Below are positions 1 through 10,072 of a stretch of 60,875 nt of DNA, piece by piece; the first letter of the stretch is position 1; the number at the start of each line of letters is the position of its first letter. This DNA comes from Chara braunii. Its lineage: Eukaryota > Streptophyta > Charophyceae > Charales > Characeae. The stretch covers positions 683,467 to 744,341 of the forward strand of contig BFEA01000068.1 in assembly GCA_003427395.1 (NCBI GenBank), in the 5' to 3' direction. Below the pieces are notes generated by a model that worked only from the letters and a program-made list of their open reading frames with translations, did not search any database and was not told the origin of the DNA. A program made the position numbers and the translations under genes.

Positions 1-53
<53 letters not shown>
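1..53. repeat. (AG)n microsatellite
   Basis: Uninterrupted AG dinucleotides from the window edge. It adjoins the open reading frame of the NPH3-like exon 3, which would read through it as Ser-Leu on the minus strand without a stop. Confidence 0.98.
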
Positions 54-56
<3 letters not shown>

Positions 57-1021
57 GGTCGAGTGTAAAACTTTTTCCGGACTCGTTGCGTAGGTTTTCA
101 TTTAGAACCGAGTCAACGGACGAGTACGTACCAACATTTTTCTCGAAGATAGATGCGGTCCCTCCCCTTAAGCTCCTCCTTGTCTGTTGCAGGACGTCAT
201 TTGCTAGCTGCACTTCTCGTCGCAGCTGTTCTATGTCCGCGGAGATTTCTACTTTCTCCTGCTCAAGTTTCCTCCGTTCCTCTTCCAGCGATTTCGTTCT
301 GTTCGCCAAATCCGTGATAGATTTGCGCATGTTATCCTTCTGGGCGATAAGCGCACGGGCAACGAAGGTCGGGGGAAGGCTGTGATGAGTAGCCACTTCG
401 TCCGTCAGCTCGTGGGACAGCTTGCTCGGATCAACTACCTCGAAGAGAGAAAGCAAGCCCTTCTCGGAGAGAGTCCCTTTCTTCAGAGTGATGAAGGACA
501 AGAGGGCTCTGAACAGAGTGTCGTGATTTGATCGTGCCTCCGCGGGCACTGATGACGCCAACGACTTGATCGTCTGCCAGTTGAGGGAGTTGTTTGCAAT
601 GTTTGGATTGGCGCTGGGCGATCTGCAAGAGCACGCGAGTTCCAAGTACTCGTCCAGCACTTTGGCTACCTTCTGGTGATTGGTAGGGGAGAGATCAGCA
701 CTGCCGGTGAGGCCGGCTCGGGACGCATGAACCTGGGCCAAGGCCTGGACCTCATGCATTTCTAGATGGGTCAAATCTTCTACGTCGGCTTGGTCCAGCA
801 GTACACCCGCGGTTGCGATGAGCTGTCTACGGCACTCTTCCTCAGCATCACAACTCTTCGCAGCTCGGAGCAGACGTATGAGAGCATCGGGTTTGGAAAA
901 GACGTCGACGATGGTGGCGGGCTCCCCTTCGCTGACAGGGAGCAGTGAAACCAGCGTCTCGACAATGCGACGATTCCTTCTACTGTGTTCAAAATCGTCA
1001 CTTACTTCAGGAATCCAATAC
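54..1021 (-). CDS. NPH3/RPT2-like gene, exon 3: main NPH3 domain and coiled coil (runs to the window edge)
   Basis: This exon has no early start codon, so it is seen only by reading the frame from the splice acceptor. It is open for more than 320 codons. After YWIPEVSDDFEHSRRNRRIV it carries NPH3 hallmarks: ETLVSLLPVSEGEPATIV, PDALIRLLRAAKSC, then ECRRQLIATAGVLLDQADVE. KVAKVLDEYLELA follows, then SNHDTLFRALLSFI, where the family has HDGLYRAIDxYL. SKLSHELTDEVATHHSLPPT and VARALIAQKDNMRKSI come last. A Lys/Glu-rich coiled coil, KSLEEERRKLEQEKVEIS, follows as in NRL C-termini. The usual NPH3 signature tyrosine region is FRALL rather than YRAID. The frame enters the AG repeat without a stop, so either a donor lies within roughly 55-120 or the exon continues outside. 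Gene product is at least about 600 residues. Confidence 0.85.
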
Positions 1022-1030
1022 CTGTAAAGC

Positions 1031-1106
1031 CAACACCAGACAAAGACAAGACACCAGACAAAGACAAGACAAGACACAAGACAAGACAACCCAAGACAAG
1101 ACAGAC
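1031..1106. repeat. AGACAAGACACC short tandem repeat
   Basis: Imperfect AAGACA/AGACACC units. On the minus strand they supply the polypyrimidine tract just upstream of the exon 3 acceptor. Confidence 0.8.
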
Positions 1107-2035
1107 AATACAGTAAGTATGACGAAAATTTCATGATGTCATTCCGTCAAATGTCTAAGGTCATCGTGATCGTGGATCGTTTAGTTTTTCTAAGTTCTGG
1201 ACTTGGGAGAGGTGGGCGATGTTGATCGCTCTCTCGTTCTGCTGGATAGTGAAGTTACGTATGAAAGCACCTGCTCTGATGGTGAGTGGCTCATGATACG
1301 TGTCTTTCCACATGGTCTGTGAGTGATTTCACTTCTGCTGTTTCGAATTGCGATGACGTACATTCCAGGCACGAGAGAAAGCGCGGACAAAAAAAATGAA
1401 TAACGGACTGAAACTCTCCGTGTGCCATTAGCAAGAGACGTGGGCACTATCTCCCCTCGGCGACCAACTCAAGTCTCAATCGATAACAGAGTGACTTTTG
1501 TAGGAGCGTGCTCACCCTCACAAGCTCTTGAATGCATCTGACCGTAATCGCAGCTCTACTTGGATGCATCAAGCCGCAGTCCAAAAGTACGTGAAAACGT
1601 CCTAGTGTGAGTATGCACCAAGTGTGCTCCAGGTACCACCAGATGACCAGAACAGTCTGAACAGGCATACCAGAGAGAATGAAAAGACAAGTGGTGCACT
1701 GGTGGTAATGTCGAACTGTTTCGTTCTTGTCACTGAGTTCAGTTAGTTCAGTGAGTTGCGGGAAATCTGAAGCCTCTACAGTATGGAGAAACGGTCAGAA
1801 ACCGTAACCCCTTAAACACAAAATCAAGAGTCGTCGTTAAATCTGAACCCTCTACCGTCACCCCTTTAAAAAATAAAAAATAAAAAAATAAAAAAAGGTG
1901 AAGGAACGTCGAAATATTAGCAACAAACAAAGAAATAAACAAACAAACGAACAAAATAAAGATCCGCAAAACCAATTACAAGCGCGCCGAGCTCGCGCAC
2001 CTGCACATTCCAGTGATTCCACTACTGCCGTAGTA

Positions 2036-2158
2036 GGGCATACTCACACTAGGAATTTCTCGGATGCATATAACCGCTTTTCCGGGCCCAAGTGGATGCA
2101 CCTGACTGCAATTACCACCACAGAGAAGTGGAAAAATGTCATAGTGTGAGTATGCCCC
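2036..2158. mobile_element. Short inverted-repeat element, TIR GGGCATACTCACACTA
   Basis: Ends are inverted copies of GGGCATACTCACACTA about 120 bp apart, without coding capacity. Single ends with the same AGTGTGAGTATG word occur at 1604-1617 and 17106-17118, and a diverged pair brackets 4145-4273. This is MITE-like by structure; the superfamily is unknown. Confidence 0.6.
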
Positions 2159-2548
2159 CAGAGCGCCTGTCTGGGAGTGAAGGTTGAGCTGTTCTTGTCT
2201 GCAAACGACACTAAAATTTGGACATGTGCGACGCTCTTCTTCTTACATTTCGGTTTCGTGCGAGGGTCTCCTCGGTCTTGTGTGAGGGTCTTCTTTGAAG
2301 GGAAGCAATCACCGAATCAGCCGAGCATATGCGTCCGCACCGCTCCGCTACCTCCAGTGAAAGCAATCAGTCGCGGTCGATCGATCAGCCAAGCAAGACG
2401 ACGATGTACACCTACTACACCTTTCTCACGCACATGTCCAAGCACAGCCCTACATTAATTATAAAATAATTCGCAAATGCACTTTCATTATTATTATGAT
2501 TGTTTGACAATGGGCGAGGATTCGACAGTGTAGCGGATAGATCCTAAC

Positions 2549-2984
2549 CTTGCGTACGCGTCGATAGATCTCCCGATCTCCTGCGCAGGCATCCCAGCTC
2601 GTCGCAGAGCAGCAATCAGGTCAGCGTAGAAGTCCAGGTCGAGCGACAGCACGGATTCTGAGAGGTGAATCCCTTCCGCCGGGGTGGCGGAGCGGTTTGG
2701 CCTCACCTTGGAGGGAGAGCTGTCCGTTGCTGTACTCAACACGGAGGAGGAGGAGGAGGAGGAGGAGGAGGAGAAGAGCACACACAACTTGCACAGCTCC
2801 AGCATGCAGCGATCGACCAGGCCGCAGTCTGAGGCAGCAGGCATCAACCGCTGGCAGTGATGGAGGATGGATATGGTATCCTTCCAGTCGGCGAAGAACT
2901 TGACCAGCGCTCTCTCCGTCAGAGGAACCAGGTTTCCCTCTCTCATTCCTGACTGCGAATCGTCGTGCATTTGAAGGAACTCCG
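2549..2984 (-). CDS. NPH3/RPT2-like gene, exon 2: start of the NPH3 domain
   Basis: Internal exon of 436 bases (phase 1 in, phase 2 out). It encodes the segment that follows BTB in NRL proteins: AEFLQMHDD, then GNLVPLTERALVKFFADW, WKDTISILHHCQRLMP and LVDRCMLELCKLC. A linker with a ten-serine tract comes next, then LSLDLDFYADLIAALRRAGM and QEIGRSIDAYAR. The poly-Ser is written by a perfect GGA/TCC triplet run (about 2742-2774) that may vary in length. The exon ends in GCAAG before a GTTAGG donor. Reading on into the intron meets a stop soon after, and the phase matches exon 3 exactly. Known family order (BTB, then NPH3 helices) agrees with exon order on the minus strand. Confidence 0.88.
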
Positions 2985-3220
2985 CTGCAACACCAGGGTT
3001 CATCACATCCCCCAAAACACATACACACACAGTGTCACACACCAACAACGCACGCACACCAACGTCGCACACCAACGCACGCACACCAACGTCACACAAA
3101 ACGCACGCACGGATGCGCAAATGTCAGGGACGAAGTCAATAAACGTCGCACACCGTCACACACAGCAGCATGGCCGGTGCGTGGATCACATGACTTGCAT
3201 CAATCTACAGGGAATGCCTA

Positions 3221-3326
3221 CCGTCTGCACCCGAATAGAACGCCCGGTCATTATCGCAGTATCTGGACTAGAAGTTGGGCCAAATGCAGGCTATCATGAC
3301 CGGGCGTTCTATTCGGGTGGAGACGG
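3221..3326. mobile_element. Palindromic element, family A (CGNACGGTCATTAT), copy in intron 1
   Basis: Two 37-base arms differ at only a few positions and flank a loop of about 32 bases. The arm reads CACCCGAATAGAACGCCCGG then TCATTAT. It belongs to a dispersed family in this window (3221, 4361, 5882-6079, 6074, 6220, 36472, 39026, 40790) with no coding content. Confidence 0.75.
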
Positions 3327-3400
3327 CAGCTCAATTGCTGCAGCCATGATCCGTTGACGTACAGACCGGAGCTCGAATCCAGGTGAGATAAACAGGAGAT
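3325..3400 (+). other. tRNA-like segment (possible SINE fragment)
   Basis: GGCAGCTCAATTG resembles a pol III A box, and GAGCTCGAATCC about 50 bases on resembles a B box. A second segment sharing ACAGACC..GA..TCGAATCCAGG lies at 26955-26995. No clean cloverleaf is evident, so a SINE remnant is more likely than a tRNA gene. Confidence 0.35.
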
Positions 3401-4360
3401 CATCATTGTGAGGATTACCTGGACCCGGCCAGCTCAATGATGCCACGTGGCAAGACGACGCGTCTCGATATCCACATGGCCGAGTACTCAAGGTCACTGT
3501 TATTCGTAGAGTATCCAACCTCCGCAACAACCTGGCCTTTCCTTTCAAGGAAAAAAAAAGAAAAAAGAAAAAAAAGGCACTCCATTGCGACGAACAGGGC
3601 AACTTACATTCCATTGCAAAAATAACTAATCAAGTGATAGAGGATTCCAAAAATACCTCGTCACGTGATCGAGGCTAAATATACCGGTAGGCACGTGATC
3701 GAGGATACGTGAGTGGGTTGATAATGCTCTATGAGAAATGCATTCAATCCTTTCTTACTGTTTTTTACTCTTCAAAAAAAAAAGAAAAAAGAGCAAGAGA
3801 GAGAAAAGAAAAGCACCCTCTGAGGTGGTACCCCCCTTTTGGGGAGGCTGTAATCGAGCAGGCGACAACAGACTCATAGACATTCTCAGTCGAAAATCGA
3901 GCCGCCATGATCAGGCGGACAAAAAACGGGAAAAAAAAAAAGAAAAAAAAAATCGGAAAAAAAAAACGATCACTCGGCTGACCATTATTCAATCACGCAC
4001 ATACCATTACTCAACCGCACGGTGAAACTTGAAAGCAGAACACGCGCAGAGTTTTTCTAATACTTAACGTTGAACGTATATAGCCCTCGTCCCTACAATT
4101 AAAAGCAAGAGCTGTGAAGAAGAAGACCAAAAAGCGCAATGCACATACTCACACAAAGGGACGACTTTTTGTACTAACCTCTGGACGTCATTGTAGTCAG
4201 ATTCATCCCAATCTGCACGCAATTGCGGTCAAAATCATCGCTGGAACATTCAGGAAAGCGGTCGTTTGAGTATGCCGTTAATCAGGAAGAGAACAACAAT
4301 GGAGAGAACTTAGAGAAGGAAGCTGTGGGACAAGATCGGAACGTCCGCTTCGTCCCAATC

Positions 4361-4462
4361 GATCGAACGTACGGTCATTATCGCCGAATCTGGACTGAAA
4401 ATTGTCCCAAGACTCCCTGCCAACCAAATGCAGCAGTAATGACCGTACGTTCTACCCGGGTG
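4361..4462. mobile_element. Palindromic element, family A, copy beside exon 1
   Basis: Arms CGAACGTACGGTCATTATCG and its inverse (CAGTAATGACCGTACGTTCT) lie about 50 bases apart. It sits in intron 1, about 50 bases downstream of the exon 1 donor. Confidence 0.7.
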
Positions 4463-4512
4463 AAGCTGGTAGCAGCGAGGCCGCAGCTCACTCTGGGAGT
4501 CTGGGGGAATAC

Positions 4513-4918
4513 CTGCGCATCGAAGGGCCGCTACGTTGTATGGAGATACGTCGATGTCAAAGCCATAGCAATAGTTGACGACCTGGACGAAGATCCGGTC
4601 GCCTCCTGGAAGACCCGCCAAGTCGGCAGTCGTCCTTCCTGTCCTTGGCTCATCTTTGGCTATCTCTCGCAACCGATCGCTCTTGGAGTACAAGGGGAAC
4701 TTGTGAACGTTAAACTGCACGTCGTTGATCGTCACCAACAAGTCGCTCTCCATGCCCGCAATCTTGTTCCAACGTCTCTCCATTGCCTCCAACGCGGAAT
4801 TGGTCACTTTGCTGCTGCCCGCGGTTGGCTGTTGACCGTGCGAGTGTGTCAATGCCGTCGTCGTGTTCGCGCTGACAGACATCGATTCGCCGCTCGCAGC
4901 CATCACAGCTGTACTCAT
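4513..4918 (-). CDS. NPH3/RPT2-like (NRL) gene, exon 1: N-terminus and BTB/POZ domain
   Basis: First coding exon of a BTB-NPH3 protein. In land plants this family serves as CUL3 ubiquitin-ligase substrate adaptors at the plasma membrane in phototropin signalling. The ATG at 4918 opens 135 codons. Residues 1-55 are a Ser/Thr-rich leader. From about residue 58 the BTB pattern of NRL proteins is clear: SDLLVTINDVQFNVHKFPL, YSKSDRLREI, LPGGDRIFVQVVNYCYGFDI and SPYNVAALRCA. The exon ends at 4513 in GCAG before a GTATTC donor, leaving phase 1. Joined to the acceptor at 2985-2986 it reads ALRCA-AEFLQMHDD, the junction expected for the family. Reading past the donor runs into an inverted-repeat element, so the longer open frame there is spurious. 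The 5' side within 230 bases holds TATC and GT microsatellites. The family call is firm; a specific NRL clade cannot be assigned. Confidence 0.88.
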
Positions 4919-5078
4919 CTTATACTGCTCCTCCTTCCTCCTCCTTCGACCTCCTGTTCTTCCTCTCTGCCGCCTGCTGCTGCTGCTGCTGCTTGCTCAC
5001 AGCTTCCTGAGAGAATGTTCTAGTCCTATCCTCACTCCCGCTGCCAACGCTGCGTTCGTCACCAGCTCTTCGGTACTC

Positions 5079-5084
<6 letters not shown>

Positions 5085-5148
<64 letters not shown>

Positions 5149-5186
5149 GTGTGTGAGTGTGTGTGTGTGTGTGTGTGTGCGTGTGT

Positions 5187-5237
<51 letters not shown>
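5085..5237. repeat. (TATC)n followed by (GT)n microsatellites
   Basis: A CT tract, about 15 TATC units and a long GT tract lie 170-320 bases upstream of the NPH3-like start codon, in its promoter or 5' UTR zone. Confidence 0.95.
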
Positions 5238-5238
<1 letters not shown>

Positions 5239-5692
5239 ACACTCTGACAAGACTACGCGGCAATGCGCCTCCACGGGCCCTGTGTCGCCCGTGACTGTGT
5301 GCGTCTGCAGACTCTGCAGTTGCGTGCGTGAGTTGCTGTGTCGTATGCGAGTATGGAAGCCGTTACAACGTGCAGCCTGACTTCCCTCGAGAAGATTTTC
5401 AACGATGGATGTGACCGCTAAGTCTTCAGGATGACCTCAGCAGGGTCCTTGGCACAAAGTCAATCAAGCACGGAGTCGACGCTGCAGAATAGACGCATGT
5501 ACTTCAGAGTGACTCTGAGTGACCGACTACTTGGCTGCACCTCCAATGTCGAGGTGCGCGGAATCAACGCGGAGTCAACGCGGAGTCAAAACGCAGCGGT
5601 AAGGCTGTGGTAGCCAGTTCTTCCTTTATTTCTCTCCGTAACCTGAAGAGAAGGAGAAGAAGGGAAAGACAAAAAAAGAGGCGGCCTGGGCC

Positions 5693-5831
5693 GAGGTCCC
5701 ACTAGCAAAGAGGAATGGACGTGTTTTAAGCCCATTTGCTGAAGAGCAGTACAATATCGATTTTCTGCACCTTTTCACAAACGCTTCCACATTCAGTTGT
5801 TCAATCCGATCCTCTTTGCTAGTGGGACCTC
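5693..5831. mobile_element. Foldback element, family GGTCCCACTAGC
   Basis: A 22-base terminal inverted repeat (GAGGTCCCACTAGCAAAGAG plus two bases) at both ends of a 139-bp unit. It is related to the element at 6245-6419 and to a half copy at 30581-30610. Confidence 0.7.
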
Positions 5832-5881
5832 TTCCCTGAAGCCAGACAGCCACTCAGTGACTAGCAACCTGGCACTGACTG

Positions 5882-6079
5882 CGACCGCTACCCGTCTTCC
5901 CCCGAGTAGAACGTACGGTCATCATCGCTGTTTTTTTTTCCTTTTTTTTTCAAAGAACAACACCGGGGAATGCTACAGTCGACCGCTACCCGTCTTCCCC
6001 CGAGTAGAACGTACGGTCATCATCGCTGTTTTTTTTCCCTTTTTTTTTTCAAAGAACAACACCGGGGAATGCTACAGTC
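5882..6079. repeat. 98-bp tandem duplication carrying a family A half-palindrome
   Basis: Two nearly identical 98-bp units each contain GACCGCTACCCGTCTTCCCC, GTAGAACGTACGGTCATCAT, a T run and CAAAGAACAACACCGGGGAA. The second runs directly into a full family A palindrome. Confidence 0.85.
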
Positions 6080-6180
6080 TTCCCCCAAATACGACGTACG
6101 GTCATTATAGCTGAATTTAGACTGAAAGGTCCACCAAATTCAGCTATAATGACCGTGCGTTGTATTCGCGGGAAGACTGT
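6074..6180. mobile_element. Palindromic element, family A, best-preserved copy
   Basis: Arms of about 45 bases run from ACAGTCTTCCCCCAAATACG to TAGCTGAATTT and back, with a 17-base loop. A half copy follows at 6220-6245. Confidence 0.8.
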
Positions 6181-6244
6181 AGGGGTGCTGACTGAAAGCT
6201 GGCCCAAAGACAGTTTTCATGACCGTAGGTTCTATTGGGGGAAG

Positions 6245-6419
6245 GCCCGGGGCCAAGTCCCACTAGCAGCGTTGAGCTCCCTCAACGCCTGAATCTGGAC
6301 GCTTTTGCGGAGATGTGCAGAAAAGGTGTTGAGTTTCCTGAACTGCACGTCTCCACAAACACGTCCAGATTCAGGCGTTGAGGTAGCTCATCGCTGCTAG
6401 TGGGAGATGGGGCCCCGGG
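6245..6419. mobile_element. Foldback element with nested inverted repeats, family GGTCCCACTAGC
   Basis: Outer arms CCCGGGGCCAAGTCCCACTA/GC fold onto GCTAGTGGGAGATGGGGCCC, and inner arms CTCAACGCCTGAATCTGGAC fold onto GTCCAGATTCAGGCGTTGAG. The whole 175 bp can form one long hairpin. Confidence 0.75.
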
Positions 6420-7243
6420 AAGAAGGGTACTGGCTGGGTTTCCACTCCTTGGTTACCGTCTTGACCAAGCCATCAAAAAAAAAAAAAGGGAGTTTGAGGA
6501 GCGACGTTTGGTTCCGCCACCCACTGACACTGACGTATCCGTGACGCCCCGTGAGGATGGCCTGACTGTCGAATATTTCTTGAGGAATATCGCTTGAAAT
6601 GTCGTATACGGAGGTCAGCCGTCACTCTCCGTCTCAACTTACACCTCAGGTCATAATCACACAATCAGTCCAGTCACGCCCAAAGGCCGCCTTTCATTTC
6701 GCCCTCTTGAGATCTCACTCGGTCAATTCTTTCCGTCTTTTTGATCTGCATACCCGGGCCCCCACCGGCGTCCCTAACCCTGCAGCCTAAACGCTAGGGC
6801 ACAAGGGCAAACATGCCGTCACCTCTCTACACCAAGAGAGGTGACCTCCTTTCACGAAAGACAGGTAGAAAGCTACACTTGCAGAGTTCCCCTGTATAGC
6901 CTTAGGAGTAGTGGTAAGTAGGTTACCGTAGTGAAAGAAAGATAAGTTCCAACAATATGCCAGCAACCGTGCACCCGGTTGCGAACAAAACGGACCAAAC
7001 GGATTCAACAAGGTAACCATCCTCTGTCCGCATCAACTAAACCAACAACGCCGGCGGTTGGGAATTGGTACCGGGATATCAACACTTGGGACTCAAGGAT
7101 CACAATCGTCCATCTACTGCATCCAACTTGATCCAAGGCCTACAGCCAACAAAGTCATTTCCATTTTGTAAATCCACGATCAACAACCAATCACTCAGCA
7201 TCTACGGCTACTAGGATTTGACGTGACAACTCGCCGTGGCTGA
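6420..7243. other. Intergenic, no gene recognised
   Basis: Contains an A run at 6475-6486. A short open frame that reads REFEERRLVPPPTDTDVSVT looks protein-like but has no clear start or partner exon. No repeat family was recognised. Confidence 0.5.
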
Positions 7244-8596
7244 AGAACGGCCTCGCCGGCCCGTCCGGTCCCGCTGCTCTTCCTTTCCTTCTTTCCCTCA
7301 AATCTCACAGTCCAGTCCCAGGAACCTATTTCCGACGAGCAATTAGTGAGCATCTTCTCCTCACTCATCACGCCACGCCGCTCTTCCATAACCCTACCCC
7401 CCATATCTGCAGATGCAAACATACAACGCATTTTCGTTTTGGATCCCCCATCGGCTTCGCTCCTTCCATTTCACATCTTCTCCCTTCCCTTCGTCCTCCC
7501 TTCCGCCATAACCTCACTACAATCCACTGTCATGGAAAGGAGGTTCGGCTCCAACCTCTTCACCACTGATCTACTAGAGTTCGTCGAGGAAGCCGCCTTC
7601 TGCACTTTCCAAAATGGCGAGCAGTCCTTCCTTACACGAGATCAGACAATGGAACTACTTTCCCACTCCATCTACTCAAACCTCCTCCTCTCACTAATGT
7701 TCGTTGGAACCCATCCCCTTAACTCTCTATCTTCTTTCGAGCAACCGAGAGCAAGCGCAGAGCTGGCGGATTACAAGGTGCAGCACGAGCACAATCTGCA
7801 CATCCCTTTCTATTGCTTCTAAGTTCTCACTATGTCTGGCGTCAGCAAAGGTCAGATCCTCAAAATTATGGGTTAACGGCGGCCTTCTTAGCCTAGCGGA
7901 GAATCTGCCCTCTCTCGGGAGGTTACCACGCTTCATTTCCCCCCTGGCATTCTTCTTCAAGGGCTTCTTCAAGCAGCTTGTCAAGGAGACATCTCCCATC
8001 TCCTTCTCCACCAACTAGTCCAATCAGGACCCGGACCCTGGTTCAGATCGCTTACGGACCAAGCATGCGGATCTCCAATCGAGTACCAATGTGTGCCTCA
8101 CTTCCCAAGAGAAGCCTCCTATCCTTCGCAGCCGACGCTTCCACGTCTCATTCTGAAGCTCCAAGACGCAACTCGCGTCTTCACCTTCATCGATCAAGAG
8201 GACCAAGATGCCACACTGCCGCAGAAGAGGAAAGTTGAAGACCCCTTCCCTAGAAGAAGAAAGGCTCACCGCAGATCCGTCGACTACGCCTCTGAATCTG
8301 ACTCCCTCTCTCCCAACCGGTCAGTACCCGTCCAGCAGCTTCTTATAGTACCTCAACCTCATCAGNCGCCCACCCACATCCCACCCCTCGCTCCCTTAAG
8401 CTCTCCCAAGGCACCTAGAACAAGGAGAAGACCGCATATCTTCAGAAGTTCAGAGGTCTGGATTACATTTTCCTTCGTTGCATCATCCTCCTCTTCTTAC
8501 TCGTCCTCGTCATCTACTTCCTCCTTCTCTTCCACTCACCCTTTCCCACTCTCTTCCTTCCCCAAAACCCAAGTAAGCGATATCAGTAAGCTTTAA
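7244..8596 (+). CDS. Candidate two-exon gene, unknown product
   Basis: I do not recognise the family. One frame is open from an in-frame TGA at 7241 to 7777, then from 7892 to TAA at 8594-8596. The gap 7778-7891 looks like a 114-base intron: donor ACAAG|GTGCAG, acceptor CTTCTTAG. Its length is a multiple of three, and all three in-frame stops lie inside it. Joined, the protein reads ELADYK-PSGESALSREVTT. The first ATG is at 7532 (MERRFGSNLFTTDLLEFVEE); an upstream exon is equally possible. Visible content: an LLE/EE acidic helix-like part, a leucine-rich stretch (GILLQGLLQAACQGDISHLL), a basic cluster like a nuclear signal (PQKRKVEDPFPRRRKAHRR), then a Ser-rich tail with one N at 8366. It could also be a transposon fragment. 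Confidence 0.45.
7778..7891 (+). other. Predicted intron of the unknown gene
   Basis: Begins GTGCAG and ends TTCTTAG; 114 bases, phase 0. TAA, TAA and TAG in the coding frame all fall inside it. A TTAAC branch-like site lies about 17 bases before the acceptor. Confidence 0.5.
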
Positions 8597-9560
8597 ATGA
8601 CGATTGACCTAAACAAATCAAAGTAAGAGGAAAGACAGTTGTGTCATTCGGTAAATGTTCGTGACTTTTTCGACTCTGAGTGATAAATAGAAGGGAAGGG
8701 TGAGGACCAATAATGACAACCTCGCAAGGAGGATAAAGGTTTCACTAATACTCTTAGCAGTTGATTGTAAATTAGAGGAGAAAGGAAGGGAGGAGAGCAN
8801 CGGAAGAGGAACAATAAAGGGTGATTGATCATAAATCGTTAAATAAATAGCGCAAGAAAATGCCCCATATGTGAATCTTATAATCTTTGTAACTCAAGTC
8901 TCTGCTTCATTGAATGATATTTCATATATCATCACACCTATGCTATACCTTCCCTCTCCCAAACTCCCAACCACCCAACCCCCCCACCCCACCAAAAAAA
9001 AAAAAAAACTTTTACGTCAGCTCATCACCCGACAAACCAACTACTCAATCGATTTTACGATCAACCAATTGGATCAGTCACTCNACTGAGTACTTGACAA
9101 ATTGGAGGATTATTACACCATTTACCCCTCTCATAAAAAAAAGCAAAAAATCCCTTGTTTTCTCTCGTTTTCTCTTGTTTTTTTTTATCCATTTTACAAA
9201 TTGAGGATCGTCCTTCACATCATTCTTATTCATAGGCCAGCTCATCACTCGATCAAGCAACTACTCAATCGATTTTATGATCAATCACTTTCGATCAAAC
9301 ACTCGATTCTGCACTTAACGAATCGGGTTATCAATTTATCTCCAACTCCTCATNCATTGCAAAATAAAAAATAAAAAGAATCGGTCAGTCTATTAATTGT
9401 TCGTGTGTCGCACGACCAAACCACTCCTTCACTTCATGCGTGTTTTGTTTCCACAAGTAAAGGCAAAATGTTATTTCTATTCTTATTTTTTCCTCGCTTG
9501 CTATGAAAATCGGTCAATCATTACACTTCATGCGTATTACTACTTCCTTCACCTCAAGGC
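8597..9560. other. AT-rich low-complexity region
   Basis: Short words around ATCGATTTTATGATCAATCA recur, along with A runs and single Ns (8800, 9084, 9354). No gene is seen. Confidence 0.6.
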
Positions 9561-9569
9561 TATGAAACA

Positions 9570-9589
9570 CCCGCGGACGCGTCCGCGGG
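9570..9589. repeat. 20-bp perfect GC palindrome
   Basis: CCCGCGGACGCGTCCGCGGG is fully self-complementary and stands in an AT-rich background. A similar GCGGCCGCGG block follows the gap at 10329-10365. This resembles the GC-word ends of the hAT-like elements described below, but no boundaries are seen. Confidence 0.7.
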
Positions 9590-9708
9590 CTCGATCTCGG
9601 ATGGTGGCCGCATATGCAGCCGCGTCCACGGCCTTCCTGGTTCGCGTCGCGGACCCAATTTTACCAGAATTTTCCTGAATTAAATAATAGGTAAAAAACA
9701 AAAAAAAC

Positions 9709-9753
9709 AAATATGGGGTTGTAGGGAATTTTAAGCCCTACAACCCCATATTT
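9709..9753. repeat. Perfect 18-bp hairpin (AAATATGGGGTTGTAGGG)
   Basis: Arms AAATATGGGGTTGTAGGG and inverse with a 9-base loop. A related, decayed hairpin lies at 25541-25583. Confidence 0.8.
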
Positions 9754-9817
9754 TGNTTTTTGGAATCCGACATTGTTTAGGATTTTAAAAAAATCAAAAA
9801 CTAAGTTGGATTTAAAG

Positions 9818-9819
9818 AA

Positions 9820-9907
<88 letters not shown>

Positions 9908-10030
9908 AAAAAAAAAAAAAAGGCAAAATGGAATGAATTTTCCACTAGAACATGGAAATATACAGTACTGCGTGTGTCTGCATGTATGTGTGTGTGCGCC
10001 TGTGGGGGGTGGGGGGGCGATCCCAGCCCC

Positions 10031-10072
<42 letters not shown>

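Larger units (their letters stand above)
1022..2548 (-). other. Intron 2 of the NPH3-like gene
   Basis: About 1.5 kb, donor GTTAGG at 2548. The acceptor TTTACAG at 1022 is preceded by a long pyrimidine tract, which is the plus-strand AGACAAGACACC simple repeat at 1031-1106. It holds a short inverted-repeat element (2036-2158), a lone half of the same type (1604-1617) and an A-rich stretch (1866-1960). Small open frames here are shadows. Confidence 0.8.
2985..4512 (-). other. Intron 1 of the NPH3-like gene
   Basis: About 1.5 kb between donor GTATTC (4512) and acceptor TTGCAG (2985). It contains CACACCAACG-type short repeats (3010-3115), a 106-bp palindromic element (3221-3326), a tRNA-like segment (about 3325-3400), A-rich runs and a second palindromic element (4361-4462). 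No other coding signal is visible. Confidence 0.8.

Noticed and set aside
86-385. 99-codon plus-strand open frame
   Set aside because: Antisense to the NPH3 exon 3, which has clear family motifs.
3325-3400. Functional tRNA gene
   Set aside because: Box-like words only; no consistent acceptor and anticodon stems.
4223-5023. 266-codon plus-strand open frame over the NPH3 exon
   Set aside because: Antisense to the BTB exon and runs through a MITE and microsatellites.
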